Below are positions 53,369 to 62,823 of a stretch of DNA of 64,000 nucleotides, one piece after another. Both the position numbers and the translations under genes were made by a program. The stretch is taken from assembly GCF_046197865.1 (NCBI RefSeq), contig NZ_CP166990.1, positions 1,240,001 through 1,304,000 of the forward strand. Direction: 5' to 3'. The notes below the pieces were generated by a model, which was not told the origin of the DNA, did not search any database, and saw only the letters and a program-made list of their open reading frames with translations. Every line of letters begins with the position of its first letter. Position 1 is the first letter of the stretch. The DNA comes from JAHKLT01 sp046197865 (GTDB lineage: Archaea; Methanobacteriota; Methanobacteria; Methanobacteriales; Methanobacteriaceae).

Positions 53369-55321
53369 TTAAACAGCTATTGTAAATAAGACTAATGAAG
53401 ATATTGCTACAATACCTGCACAAAACAAGAAAGCATTTTTAAAAGAGAAATATAATCCATTATCCTCAGTTGATTTCATTTTAAAGATAGTATTATTAGC
53501 TTTTCCTTTTAAGAAATTAAAGTTAATAGACAATGCATTTAAAAATACTTTTACAACATCTAAACTTGCTTCTGTTTTAAAGAAATTCTCTCTATTATAT
53601 ACTAAAAAGAGATGATCTTCAAATTGTTTTTCATCTGCAAAATCCAATTTAATATAACTTAAACCATCTTCAACAGAACTTGCTTTTCCTTTATAATTAA
53701 CTCCAGAAAGTTCAATGTTTAGTATTTCATCTTTATTGAATTTATGATTAATATATAATCCACTATCTGATAAAAATTTTGTATTATATTTTTCACCGTT
53801 AATTACAACATCTTCACTAAGTGGGAAAATATCTTCATAATATTTATCTTCTCTTTCAATAAAGAATAAAACTGCCATAGCAAGTATTCCTATATTCATA
53901 ATTAACCAAACAATAGTTATTCCATAAGTAACACCAGTTATAATACAAATAGCTAAAGCAATAATACTTAAAACTAAATATATTAAATGAGGAATTCCAT
54001 GAGGACTAAAATGTTTAAATCTAATAGGTTTATTTTTATTTGTAATTTCAAATGGAATAGGGATTGAAATTAATTCTTTAAGAACAGCTTCTGTTAATTT
54101 AAAAGCCTGAATTGTAACAACAACATCAGAATAAACTAAAGATCTTGTACCCTTACTTAAAACTCTTGTAGAAAGTAATGTTAAAATATACATCGGAAAC
54201 CAAAGAGCTAAAAGAGCTTTATTATCAATGGTCGTTGGAATCATTCCACCAAATACTACTAGGAGTGGTAATGATAAAAAAACAAATCTTGCAAAGAAAT
54301 TCATCCAATAACTAACAATTGACCAATCACAGAAACTTTTAACTCCTAATTTTGTAGTAATGAAAAAGTTATTATTTTTTAATGTTTGTAAACATCCTCT
54401 GCACCATCTATTTCTTTGTTTCATGAATTCAGATATAGTATATGGTGCAAGTCCATTAAATAAAGTTCTTGAAATTGCTTTACTTTTCCATCCTTTCTTT
54501 TGCATTTCAGTAGCTGTTGCAAAATCTTCTGTTACAGAGTATGTTGGAAGTCCACCAATACTTTCTAAAGCTTTTCGTCTTAAAATAGTATTACTACCGC
54601 AATATAAAGATGAATTAAATGCAGATTTAGAAGGATTTAATATTTTAAAAAAGTATCCTTGTTCATCTGGAAAATCATTTTCTGCATAGTAATTAAATCT
54701 GAAAGAATCAGGATTATAAAAGCTTTGAGGAGATTGTACAAATGCAACTTCTTCATCTAATTGAATATTAGCTACTAATACTTCAATTGCATTTTCATTA
54801 GCAATCATATCAGCATCAACAGTAACGACATAAGGAGCACTAGTATTTTTTAAAGCATTATTTAAATTTCCTGCTTTATGCTCATTATTATTTTTTAATC
54901 TAATATATTGTACATCCATCTTTTTGGAAAGTTCTTCCATTCCATGATCTTCTTTACCGTCATCACAAATAAAAATATTAATGTATTTTGAAGGGTAAGT
55001 TTGTCTTTTTAAACCATTAATAACTTTATGTAAAAGTTCTGGTTCTTCATTATGAGTGGTTATTAAAACATCAACCATTTCATATTTTTGTACTTTAGCA
55101 TTGTTATTTTCTTTATTATTTGGAAAAAAGCTAGATTCGACTATCGTAGTAACAATTTCATAAAAAGCAAAAAATTCACAAATTATAAATAGTATTGCTA
55201 AGGCTAAATTTGGAATGCCTAAGTCAAATGGGATAGTGAATAGTATTCTGTAAGTAAAATAGGCAAGAATGAAAACAACAGTAAATAATGCTAACATCTT
55301 CCTAGGAAAACTAGATCTCAT
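53369..55321 (-). CDS. BcsA-like processive glycosyltransferase (GT2)
   Basis: Inner-membrane polysaccharide synthase of the cellulose/hyaluronan-synthase type. The 650-aa product has two N-terminal helices and a GT-A domain with DDG (120-122), DAD (169-171), TED (264-266) and QRNRW (302-306), the complete set for processive synthesis. Membrane helices follow, then a C-terminal domain (about 500-590) resembling the beta-barrel after the BcsA channel but lacking the PilZ RxxxR motif, and a last helix. The start is ATG 55321 with GTGAT upstream; a longer frame from 55357 has no site. The sugar is unknown. Lies between adhesins, so probably a surface-glycan enzyme. Confidence 0.9.
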   Translation of the reverse strand: MRSSFPRKMLALFTVVFILAYFTYRILFTIPFDLGIPNLALAILFIICEFFAFYEIVTTIVESSFFPNNKENNNAKVQKYEMVDVLITTHNEEPELLHKVINGLKRQTYPSKYINIFICDDGKEDHGMEELSKKMDVQYIRLKNNNEHKAGNLNNALKNTSAPYVVTVDADMIANENAIEVLVANIQLDEEVAFVQSPQSFYNPDSFRFNYYAENDFPDEQGYFFKILNPSKSAFNSSLYCGSNTILRRKALESIGGLPTYSVTEDFATATEMQKKGWKSKAISRTLFNGLAPYTISEFMKQRNRWCRGCLQTLKNNNFFITTKLGVKSFCDWSIVSYWMNFFARFVFLSLPLLVVFGGMIPTTIDNKALLALWFPMYILTLLSTRVLSKGTRSLVYSDVVVTIQAFKLTEAVLKELISIPIPFEITNKNKPIRFKHFSPHGIPHLIYLVLSIIALAICIITGVTYGITIVWLIMNIGILAMAVLFFIEREDKYYEDIFPLSEDVVINGEKYNTKFLSDSGLYINHKFNKDEILNIELSGVNYKGKASSVEDGLSYIKLDFADEKQFEDHLFLVYNRENFFKTEASLDVVKVFLNALSINFNFLKGKANNTIFKMKSTEDNGLYFSFKNAFLFCAGIVAISSLVLFTIAV

Positions 55322-55357
55322 ATTTATCACTTTAAAATTTTGTTTTAAAAATAACAC

Positions 55358-55734
55358 TTTATTCTATATCATACGAAGTGTTATTAGTTATACAAATATT
55401 AATTTTAATACTATATAAATAATAATGATACAAAAAATTTAAAAAATCTGAAAAATGATAAGAATTAAAAAATATTAGTTGAATGTTATATATTTTTATT
55501 TTAAAATAGTAGATATGAACAATTAATTTTTATAAAACATGAATATCGTTTATATTAAAATATACGAATAAAATTTTAAAAATAAAATTTTTCAAAAAAA
55601 TATACATACTTCACTTAAAAAATTTCTAAAAATATAATAAAACTAAGTTGTTTAGTCAAAAAATAATTAAAATAATAAATAATATATAATATACTGATTA
55701 AAATATTATTGAAATAATAATGACATAGACCAAC
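55358..55734. other. Divergent AT-rich promoter region (glycosyltransferase / XRE gene)
   Basis: No gene seen. It must carry promoters for the leftward glycosyltransferase and the rightward XRE-DUF4013 pair. TATA-like ATATATAATATAC (about 55680-55693) lies about 45 bp before the XRE ATG. A short repeat AATAAAATTTT occurs twice near 55567-55590. No strong operator dyad was found by eye. Confidence 0.4.
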
Positions 55735-55947
55735 ATGAAAAGCAAAGTAAAAGAATTTCGTCAAAAATTAAATATGACTCAAAAAGAACTTGGAGATAAA
55801 GCAGGAGTAGCTAGACAAACAATTAATTCTTTAGAAAATGGAAAGTATAATCCATCCCTAATTTTAGCATATAAAATAACAATATTATTAGGTTTAGAGA
55901 GTATTCATGATGTCTTTACTTTTGAAAAAGAAGATCTCGAAGATTAA
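55735..55947 (+). CDS. XRE-family transcriptional regulator
   Basis: A 70-aa single-domain helix-turn-helix protein of the small Cro/CI-like type. It has VKEFRQKLNMTQKELGDKAG and VARQTINSLENGKYNPSLIL, the recognition helix being RQTINSLENG. No Shine-Dalgarno site before the ATG. It is followed after about 14-23 bp by a DUF4013 membrane protein; such regulator plus membrane-protein pairs are common, and it probably controls its own operon. Confidence 0.92.
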   Translation: MKSKVKEFRQKLNMTQKELGDKAGVARQTINSLENGKYNPSLILAYKITILLGLESIHDVFTFEKEDLED

Positions 55948-55961
55948 CTAATAAAACAGAG

Positions 55962-56696
55962 ATGACAACTATGATTTTCGAAATATATCAAGATTCGATT
56001 GGATATATTATAAAAGATAAAAAAATATTAAACCTTGGAATAATATCTATTTTAAGTTTTTTAATAATACCCATCATTATTCTAGCAGGATATTCATATA
56101 GAACTACTGAAATTAGCTTAGAGAGCATGGTTAATCTTAATAAAAAAAAACCATCATTTAAAAATATAAAAGAACTTTTATCACAAGGTATAAAAGTAAT
56201 AATAGTTACATTAATTTATTCAATCCCTTTATTTATTGCAGCATACTTACTTTCATCAATTGATTTTATTATAAGAATTGTTGAAACATCTGGTATGTCA
56301 ACAATTGAATTTAATTTAGAATTTATTGGAATTTTAGCTATAATTTCATTTATTTCATTTTTATTTATAAGTGTTGCAATTCCAATTATGATTAATAATA
56401 ATGGATCTTTAAAATCAGCTTTTAAAATAAAAGAAATTATAAAAATTATAAAAAATGTAGAAGTAATAAACTATCTTAAATTTATTATATTACTTATAAT
56501 AACATTCATAGGTATTTTAATTTTAATATTTTTAGTAGGACAAATACTTATTAATTTAATTGCAATTACTGGATTTTTAATACCTGGACATGCTGTAATA
56601 TTATTTTACATAGCTATTGGAATGTTTTTTGTAATTCCTGCATATATATTATGTGAAAGTAGGGCAATAGGTTTAATATATAATATGGGTTCTTGA
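55962..56696 (+). CDS. DUF4013 integral membrane protein
   Basis: A 244-aa polytopic membrane protein of the DUF4013 family, frequent in Methanobacteriales; function unknown. It begins with an amphipathic segment (IFEIYQDSIGYIIKDKKILN) and has about six hydrophobic helices, including LGIISILSFLIIPIIILAGY and YLKFIILLIITFIGILILIF. ATG 55971 is an alternative start nine bases downstream. Cotranscribed with the XRE gene. Ends convergently with adhesin 3 at a shared terminator. Confidence 0.8.
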   Translation: MTTMIFEIYQDSIGYIIKDKKILNLGIISILSFLIIPIIILAGYSYRTTEISLESMVNLNKKKPSFKNIKELLSQGIKVIIVTLIYSIPLFIAAYLLSSIDFIIRIVETSGMSTIEFNLEFIGILAIISFISFLFISVAIPIMINNNGSLKSAFKIKEIIKIIKNVEVINYLKFIILLIITFIGILILIFLVGQILINLIAITGFLIPGHAVILFYIAIGMFFVIPAYILCESRAIGLIYNMGS

Positions 56697-56708
56697 AAAA
56701 AAGAAAAA

Positions 56709-56729
56709 AAAGACTCAAAATGAGTCTTT
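56709..56729. terminator. Shared hairpin terminator between convergent genes
   Basis: AAAGACTCA (56709-56717) and TGAGTCTTT (56721-56729), perfect 9 bp, loop AAA. On the minus strand the stem is followed by a T-rich run, the textbook form, serving adhesin 3. It also lies 13 bp past the DUF4013 stop. Confidence 0.75.
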
Positions 56730-56734
56730 AAAAT

Positions 56735-59700
56735 TTAATATATGATTATTCTACTAGATAATTCATAGTCGCCGTAATAAGCTGTTGCAATGTAATTACC
56801 AGGGTCTAAATTAACATTTAATCTAGCTATACCGTTTGCATCTGAGACTCTTTGATAAAATACTCCATTAATATTAATTGTAACAGTTTTACCTGATGCA
56901 GGATTGCCATTACCATCGACTATTTTAATATCCCAAGATTTCCTATCATTTTGACTCATAACAAGATTATTAATATATAAAATAGAGTAAACTGTAATTA
57001 TATTAGATGTTCTAAGTCCATTTGGATGTTCAGCTGTTAAAATATATTCACCTGGATCTAAATTAATATTTAAAGTAGCTATACCATTATCATTAGTGTA
57101 TCTTGTATAAAATACACCATTAATATTACTAACTACTGGAGCATTTTTTAAAGGTCCTCCTAAATCATCTAATAATTCTATTTTATATTGAGTTCCATTT
57201 CTATAATATTTAACAATGTCTTCACCAAAGATTGTTGTAAGAACTTCAACAGTATATGACATATTTAATCCATCTTTAGGATGAGTTGTTGTTAAAATAT
57301 ATTTACCTGGATCTAAATTAATTTTTAATTCTGCAACACCATCTGAATTAGTAAGTCTTTCATAATATACACCATTGATATTAAATGGAACAGTTAAATT
57401 AGCTATTCCTTTACCTTGACCATCTAAGTATTTTCCATAAAAATGAGTACCATTTTTATAATATTTAATTACATCTTTACCTTGAATTGTAGGTAAAACA
57501 TTTATAATATTATTAATTGTTAATGGTTCTGTTTCATTATAAACACTTACAATTGTATAGTTTCTAGGATCTAAATTAATATTTAATCTAGTTATTCCAC
57601 TTTCATTTGTAATTCTTTCATATGTAACTCCGTTAACAGCCATATAAATTGTTTTACCGATAATCGGATTACCTAAACTATCAATTAAATAAGCAATAAA
57701 TCCTGTGCCATTTTTGTAGTATAAAGTAATATCTGAAGCTTTAAAAATAATTGAAGGAATTATTACAGTACTTGAATTATTTTTTGAATTATAATAATCA
57801 TCTCCAGAATAAGTTACATTTAATGTATAATTTCCATAATCTAAATCATCAACGGTTGTAGTTGCAGTTCCATTAATTATAGGAACTTCTTTACTTATAT
57901 TACCAATATTAATTGTAATATTTCCTGTTGCATTTTTATCAACATTTACTGTAATAGTTAAATTTTTACCATTAAGTTCTGTACTTATATTAAGATCTGT
58001 ATCTAATTTTTCGACTGTTATTATTGATGAAACACTAGATGATATATAATCATCACTACCATCATATGTAGCTATAATTTTTTTATCACCAGGAATAATA
58101 TTAGTAGGTATAGTCCAAATATAGTTATATTTACCATCGACAACATTAGCTGTGACATTTTGACCATTAGGTAAAGTAATTATAACACTACCATTTATAT
58201 TTTGACCATTTTCATCTGTTAATGTACCATTAATAATTATTTCTTCTCCTGGTTTACCAGAAGGATTATTTATTGTGATATTTGTATTTAATTGACCATT
58301 AATTACATCTACATTAATAGTTTCAGTTTTAGGATTATAATTATTATCTCCAGAATAGACAAGAGTTATATTATTACTACCTGCAGATAAACCTAAATCA
58401 GTGAATGAAACTTTACCATTTGAGATTGTTGCAGTTTGATTTTTACCATTATAATTAATAATTATAGTACCACTTGCATCATTTTCTACAGAAATATCAA
58501 TAGTTTGATTTTTATTTGAAATCATATCTTCTGTTGAATAGTTAAAAGTAATATTAGCTTTAGCTACACTTAAAGAAATCACTTTATTTAAAGTATTATA
58601 GTTATTATCACCAGAATATGAAACTGTAATATCATAATTACCTGCAGATAAACCTAAATCATTAAAATCAACTTTACCATCTGAAATAGCTACAGTTTTA
58701 TTTTTACCATCATAAAAAATAGTTACATTACCTGTAACATTATCATTAAAAGTAATATCTAAAGATTGATCACCATTATAAACCATATCATTATCAACAT
58801 AGCTAAAAGAAGTATTAGCTTTTAAAACATTAACAAAAATAGTTTTAGTTAAATTATTATAATTATCATCACCAGAATATGAAACTGTTATATCATGATT
58901 ACCTGCAGATAAACCTAAATCATTAAAATCAACTTTACCATTAGAAATAGCTACAGTTTTATTTTTACCATCATAATAAATAGTTACATTACCTGTAACA
59001 TTATCATTAAAAGTAATATCTAAAGATTGATCTCCATTATAAACCATATCATCAACATAAGTAAATGAAGTATTTGCTTTTAAAACTTCTACAGAAATAA
59101 TTGTCATATTTCTATTATAATTAGCATCTCCAGAATATTCAATAACAACGATATTTTTTCCAACAGTTAAATTCAAATCAGAAAAACTAATATGTCCATT
59201 ATCTATAAGTTTCATTGGAGTTTGATCTGCATAATGGATAGTTATATATCTAGTTGCATCTTCATTAACAAAAATATCAAGTGTTTTGTTTCCTCCATAG
59301 TACATATTACTTTCAGTATAGTTTAAAGTAACATTAGCTTTTAAAACATTAACAGTGATGTTTTTAGTTAAGCTATCATATTTATCATCACCAGAATATG
59401 AAATTGTAATTTCATGAGGCCCTGCATTTAATCCTAAATCACTAAATGAAACTTTACCATTTGAGATTGTTGCAGTTTGATTTTTACCATTATAATTAAT
59501 AGTTATAGTGCCACTTGCATCATTATTTACAAAAATATCTATAGTTTGATTTTCATTATAAACCATATTACTTTCATTATAATTTAATGCAATTATTTCT
59601 TTATTAACAAGAAGTAAACCAGTTTTAATAGTTAAATTATTTCCACCAGCATAATAACCACTAATTAAATAATTTCCAGGATTTACTGTAACAGTTGTTT

Positions 59701-61906
59701 CATATAAACCATTATTATAATTAGCTATTGGCATATTACTTAATGATGGATTTGTTAATGTTACTGTTTGACCTACAATTCTATTTCCATTATCATCTTC
59801 TAAAGTAGCATTTAAATTAACAGAGGCTCCAGGAGCTCCATAAACTGTTGAATTATCCATAATAGTTAAAGTTACATTACTTGTAATTTTACCATTATTT
59901 AATATTTTTTCAATATTATTACTACCCATAGTATTTTTATTTAAATATAAAACACCATTATTATCATTATTTATTATAGGGACAGTGATAACACTATTAA
60001 ATACATTATTTTCTAAGGTTAAATTAAGATTATTATAAATTAAACCTGTACCACTTGTTATATAGTCATTTACAATTGTATTTTTATATATAACATTTCC
60101 TTTGTTATTATAAAGTATAACACCTTTTTGACATCCAGTTGCAACATTAATTGTATAAGTTCCACCAGAAATGGTTGCAATTGAATTTGTATTATATATT
60201 ACAGCACCATTACTTGCTTTATTATCTATAAATTCACCATTTGTAATTAGAAGTTTTCCATTAAAATCATTATAAATAACTCCACCACCATAATTTGCAT
60301 TTAATGCAGAGTTATTAATAAATTTACCACCATTGATTTCAAGATAAGCTGTATTACCATAATTATTTATAGCTCCACCAGTACTAGCTATATTTTCTTT
60401 AAAAGTTCCTCCATTAATAGTAGCATTAGCAGTATTATAAATTACACCAGATGAACCAGTACTTGTTGCTGAGTTGTTTTCAAATAAACCACCATTTATA
60501 ATTAAAAATGAATTAGCAGCATTATGAATAACAGCACCAGTTTTTGAAGATCCTATTTGAGTATTATTTAAAAAAGACCCATTTAAAATTGTAAGAGTTG
60601 ATCCAATATTATATATTGCACCACCATTAGTAGCTTTATTAAATTCTAATAAGCTATTTGAAATATTAACTACTGCACCAGTAGCAATGTTTATTGCTCC
60701 ACCTTTATTTGCAGAATTATTAATAAATTGTGAATCAATAATTGTTACAAATGCTTTTACTTGATTAATATGTAATGCACCACCATTAAGATTAATACCA
60801 GTACCTTTTGCAACATTTCCAATAAATGTACAATTTGATATTAAAGTTTGAGTAGCTGTAGCTATTGCACCACCTTGTGGTGAAGTGTTATTTATAAAAA
60901 CAGCATTAGAAATAGTCGCAATACCAGGACTTACAGAATAAATTGCACCACCAATACCAGTTGCAGTATTATTAATAAAAGTACCTCCAGTAACATTTAA
61001 TATAGCTCCTGATGCTGTCATTAATGCACCACCTTGTTTTGAAGCTTTATTATTAGAAAACGTACCTCCTGTAATATTTAATATTGTACCAGGACCAGAA
61101 CTATAAAATAAACCACCATCATCTCCAGCTGTATTATAAGAGTAATAACCTCCATTAACTGTGAGTTGGGCAAGTTGACTATAAACTATAGAACCTTGTT
61201 TTGTTGCTTTATTATTTGTAAAATTACCATTATTTATTGTGACACTATTACTTGTACTTCCAGCATTAAAAATTACAGTACCGCCTAATGATGCAGTATT
61301 ATCTTTAAAAGTACCATTATTAATAATGACCGTACCCATATTATATATTATAGCACCAGATCCACCATTATTGTTTGCATAAGTACCACTATTAATAATA
61401 ACCGTACCACCATTATTATATATTACAGCACCAGATCCACCATTATTGTTTGCATAAGTACCACTATTAATAATAACCGTACCACCATTATTAGTAATTC
61501 CAGAACTAGAGTAAGTAGATGTTGTATAACCATTAATCATAGTAATGTTATTTAATGTTAAACTAGCTCCTTTAGCTACATTAAAAATTTTTGCAGAATT
61601 ATCACCATCAACAATACCATTTTGAATTGTTATTACTTTATTATTTAATATTATCATACCTCCAGTATAGGAAGGCTCATTATCGTACTTAACAGTTGCT
61701 CCATTTAAATCAATCACTCCACCATTTGGTGTAGCATCAATTTGGCTTTTTAGCCATGTGAAATTGTGTTCTTCAGCTAATATATTATATTGAGAATCAC
61801 TAATATCACTAATTTCATTATCATTAGTATTCATATCATCAGCTGAGACCAATCCTGCAAATGATATCAAGACTAATAAAAATAATGAAATTTTTAAAAA
61901 TCTCAT
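56735..61906 (-). CDS. Secreted adhesin-like protein 3, no membrane anchor
   Basis: 1723 aa. Signal peptide MRFLKISLFLLVLISFAGLV..SA, then a region of polymorphic-type repeats (GGAIYN, INGGTF, FINN motifs) to about residue 650. Five Ig-like repeats of about 86 aa follow (ending YSGDDNYN.. NVLKA), one Ig domain shared with adhesins 1 and 2 (GSVIITLPNGQNV), another Ig-like repeat, and four C-terminal repeats with the motif INGVFYxR...LNINLDPGxYI. It ends in RIIIY without hydrophobic anchor or RRKL. The start is ATG 61906 with GGAG 9 nt upstream; ATG 61915 is inside that site, and longer forms would bury the signal peptide. Confidence 0.9.
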   Translation of the reverse strand: MRFLKISLFLLVLISFAGLVSADDMNTNDNEISDISDSQYNILAEEHNFTWLKSQIDATPNGGVIDLNGATVKYDNEPSYTGGMIILNNKVITIQNGIVDGDNSAKIFNVAKGASLTLNNITMINGYTTSTYSSSGITNNGGTVIINSGTYANNNGGSGAVIYNNGGTVIINSGTYANNNGGSGAIIYNMGTVIINNGTFKDNTASLGGTVIFNAGSTSNSVTINNGNFTNNKATKQGSIVYSQLAQLTVNGGYYSYNTAGDDGGLFYSSGPGTILNITGGTFSNNKASKQGGALMTASGAILNVTGGTFINNTATGIGGAIYSVSPGIATISNAVFINNTSPQGGAIATATQTLISNCTFIGNVAKGTGINLNGGALHINQVKAFVTIIDSQFINNSANKGGAINIATGAVVNISNSLLEFNKATNGGAIYNIGSTLTILNGSFLNNTQIGSSKTGAVIHNAANSFLIINGGLFENNSATSTGSSGVIYNTANATINGGTFKENIASTGGAINNYGNTAYLEINGGKFINNSALNANYGGGVIYNDFNGKLLITNGEFIDNKASNGAVIYNTNSIATISGGTYTINVATGCQKGVILYNNKGNVIYKNTIVNDYITSGTGLIYNNLNLTLENNVFNSVITVPIINNDNNGVLYLNKNTMGSNNIEKILNNGKITSNVTLTIMDNSTVYGAPGASVNLNATLEDDNGNRIVGQTVTLTNPSLSNMPIANYNNGLYETTVTVNPGNYLISGYYAGGNNLTIKTGLLLVNKEIIALNYNESNMVYNENQTIDIFVNNDASGTITINYNGKNQTATISNGKVSFSDLGLNAGPHEITISYSGDDKYDSLTKNITVNVLKANVTLNYTESNMYYGGNKTLDIFVNEDATRYITIHYADQTPMKLIDNGHISFSDLNLTVGKNIVVIEYSGDANYNRNMTIISVEVLKANTSFTYVDDMVYNGDQSLDITFNDNVTGNVTIYYDGKNKTVAISNGKVDFNDLGLSAGNHDITVSYSGDDNYNNLTKTIFVNVLKANTSFSYVDNDMVYNGDQSLDITFNDNVTGNVTIFYDGKNKTVAISDGKVDFNDLGLSAGNYDITVSYSGDNNYNTLNKVISLSVAKANITFNYSTEDMISNKNQTIDISVENDASGTIIINYNGKNQTATISNGKVSFTDLGLSAGSNNITLVYSGDNNYNPKTETINVDVINGQLNTNITINNPSGKPGEEIIINGTLTDENGQNINGSVIITLPNGQNVTANVVDGKYNYIWTIPTNIIPGDKKIIATYDGSDDYISSSVSSIITVEKLDTDLNISTELNGKNLTITVNVDKNATGNITINIGNISKEVPIINGTATTTVDDLDYGNYTLNVTYSGDDYYNSKNNSSTVIIPSIIFKASDITLYYKNGTGFIAYLIDSLGNPIIGKTIYMAVNGVTYERITNESGITRLNINLDPRNYTIVSVYNETEPLTINNIINVLPTIQGKDVIKYYKNGTHFYGKYLDGQGKGIANLTVPFNINGVYYERLTNSDGVAELKINLDPGKYILTTTHPKDGLNMSYTVEVLTTIFGEDIVKYYRNGTQYKIELLDDLGGPLKNAPVVSNINGVFYTRYTNDNGIATLNINLDPGEYILTAEHPNGLRTSNIITVYSILYINNLVMSQNDRKSWDIKIVDGNGNPASGKTVTININGVFYQRVSDANGIARLNVNLDPGNYIATAYYGDYELSSRIIIY
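61351..61500 (-). repeat. 75-bp tandem duplication in adhesin 3
   Basis: The segment starting GCACCAGATCCACCATTATT at 61353 recurs 75 bp later at 61428 with near identity. It encodes a duplicated 25-aa coil (GTVIINSGTYANNNGGSGA). In frame, so it extends the beta-helix by one turn. Confidence 0.85.
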
Positions 61907-61988
61907 TTTAAACATCTCCTTGGCCTTATCTACACATATTAAAACAAATAAAAAAAAATCGATAAAGCCCTTTAATTTTAAATAATTA

Positions 61989-62054
61989 AAAAGTTGAACT
62001 TTTATCAACGCTATTATATATGTTGTTCGTTATATATAAATGTTCGTTATATAT
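61989..62054 (-). promoter_or_regulatory. Promoter/operator region of adhesin 3
   Basis: Contains the perfect dyad AAAAGTT-G-AACTTTT (61989-62003), TATA-like TATATAAT on the minus strand (about 62012-62019), and two direct copies of TGTTCGTTATATAT (62024-62037 and 62041-62054, 17 bp apart). The direct repeats lie upstream of the TATA box, an operator- or activator-like position. Confidence 0.45.
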
Positions 62055-62196
62055 TTATAATTTTTTAAACAAACGCTGCAAAAATATCTGAAAAAATAGC
62101 TAATGAATAAGTAAATATTAAATTAAATCATGAAAAATATATTATTACTATAAAATCAAACCAAATATTAATTTATTTTTAAAACCCTTTTTTTAA

Positions 62197-62634
62197 TCAT
62201 TCTAAATATAAAAATAGCTTTTTTAAAGATGAATTTAAAATTTTTAGCTCATCATCATCGAATAATGATTCAAGTTTATTATTATAGTCAAAAATTACGC
62301 TTTCAACATTTTTATAAACTTCTTCACCTTTAGGGGTTAAATAAATTAAAAATTCTCTTTTATCTTTTGAAGAAGCTTCTCTTTTAACAAATTCTCTAGT
62401 TTCAAGAAAATTTAATATTCGAGTAATAGTTGCACCATCTCTATAAGACATATTAGCTAATGTTTTTTGATTACATCCTTTATTCTTATAAATTCTACTT
62501 AAAATAGCCCATTGTACAAAAGTAATATCATATTCTTTAACAACCGCTTCTAAATTACTTTTAAGTAAATCTTTAATTTTTGGAATTTCCCACAGTAATC
62601 CTTCTTCATTTCTAAACTCAGAAATACTCTTCAT
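62197..62634 (-). CDS. MarR-family transcriptional regulator
   Basis: A 145-aa winged-helix dimer regulator. It has the wHTH with AILSRIYKNKGCNQKTLANM and SYRDGATITRILNFLETREF (recognition helix), and the wing VKREASSKDKREFLIYLTPK. Amphipathic N- and C-terminal helices are for dimerisation. GGAGAT precedes the ATG. It lies between the small secreted gene and adhesin 3 on the same strand, so both are candidate targets. Ligand unknown. Confidence 0.92.
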   Translation of the reverse strand: MKSISEFRNEEGLLWEIPKIKDLLKSNLEAVVKEYDITFVQWAILSRIYKNKGCNQKTLANMSYRDGATITRILNFLETREFVKREASSKDKREFLIYLTPKGEEVYKNVESVIFDYNNKLESLFDDDELKILNSSLKKLFLYLE

Positions 62635-62671
62635 AAAAATCTCCTTTTAAAAAATAAAAAGTGAATAAATT

Positions 62672-62701
62672 AACCTTTGATTTTAATAATAAAAAAAGGT
62701 T
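62672..62701 (-). promoter_or_regulatory. Inverted repeat upstream of marR
   Basis: AACCTTT (62672-62678) and AAAGGTT (62695-62701), perfect 7 bp, 16 bp apart, 38-67 bp before the marR ATG. It could be a MarR autoregulatory site or the 3' stem of the upstream small secreted gene. Confidence 0.3.
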
Positions 62702-62823
62702 TACATTAAAAATAATGTTAAAATTAAAACTGCAATAGCCAACCTATGATATCATAAAGAAATTTAATATTTACTAGTGACAATAATAAAATTATAATCA
62801 GATGAATTTAAATAAATATTATC

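Noticed and set aside
61907..62008. Extra hydrophobic N-terminal extension of adhesin 3 as a second membrane helix
   Set aside because: ATG 61906 has a good ribosome-binding site and directly starts a classical signal peptide; the extension has no site and overlaps the promoter dyads.
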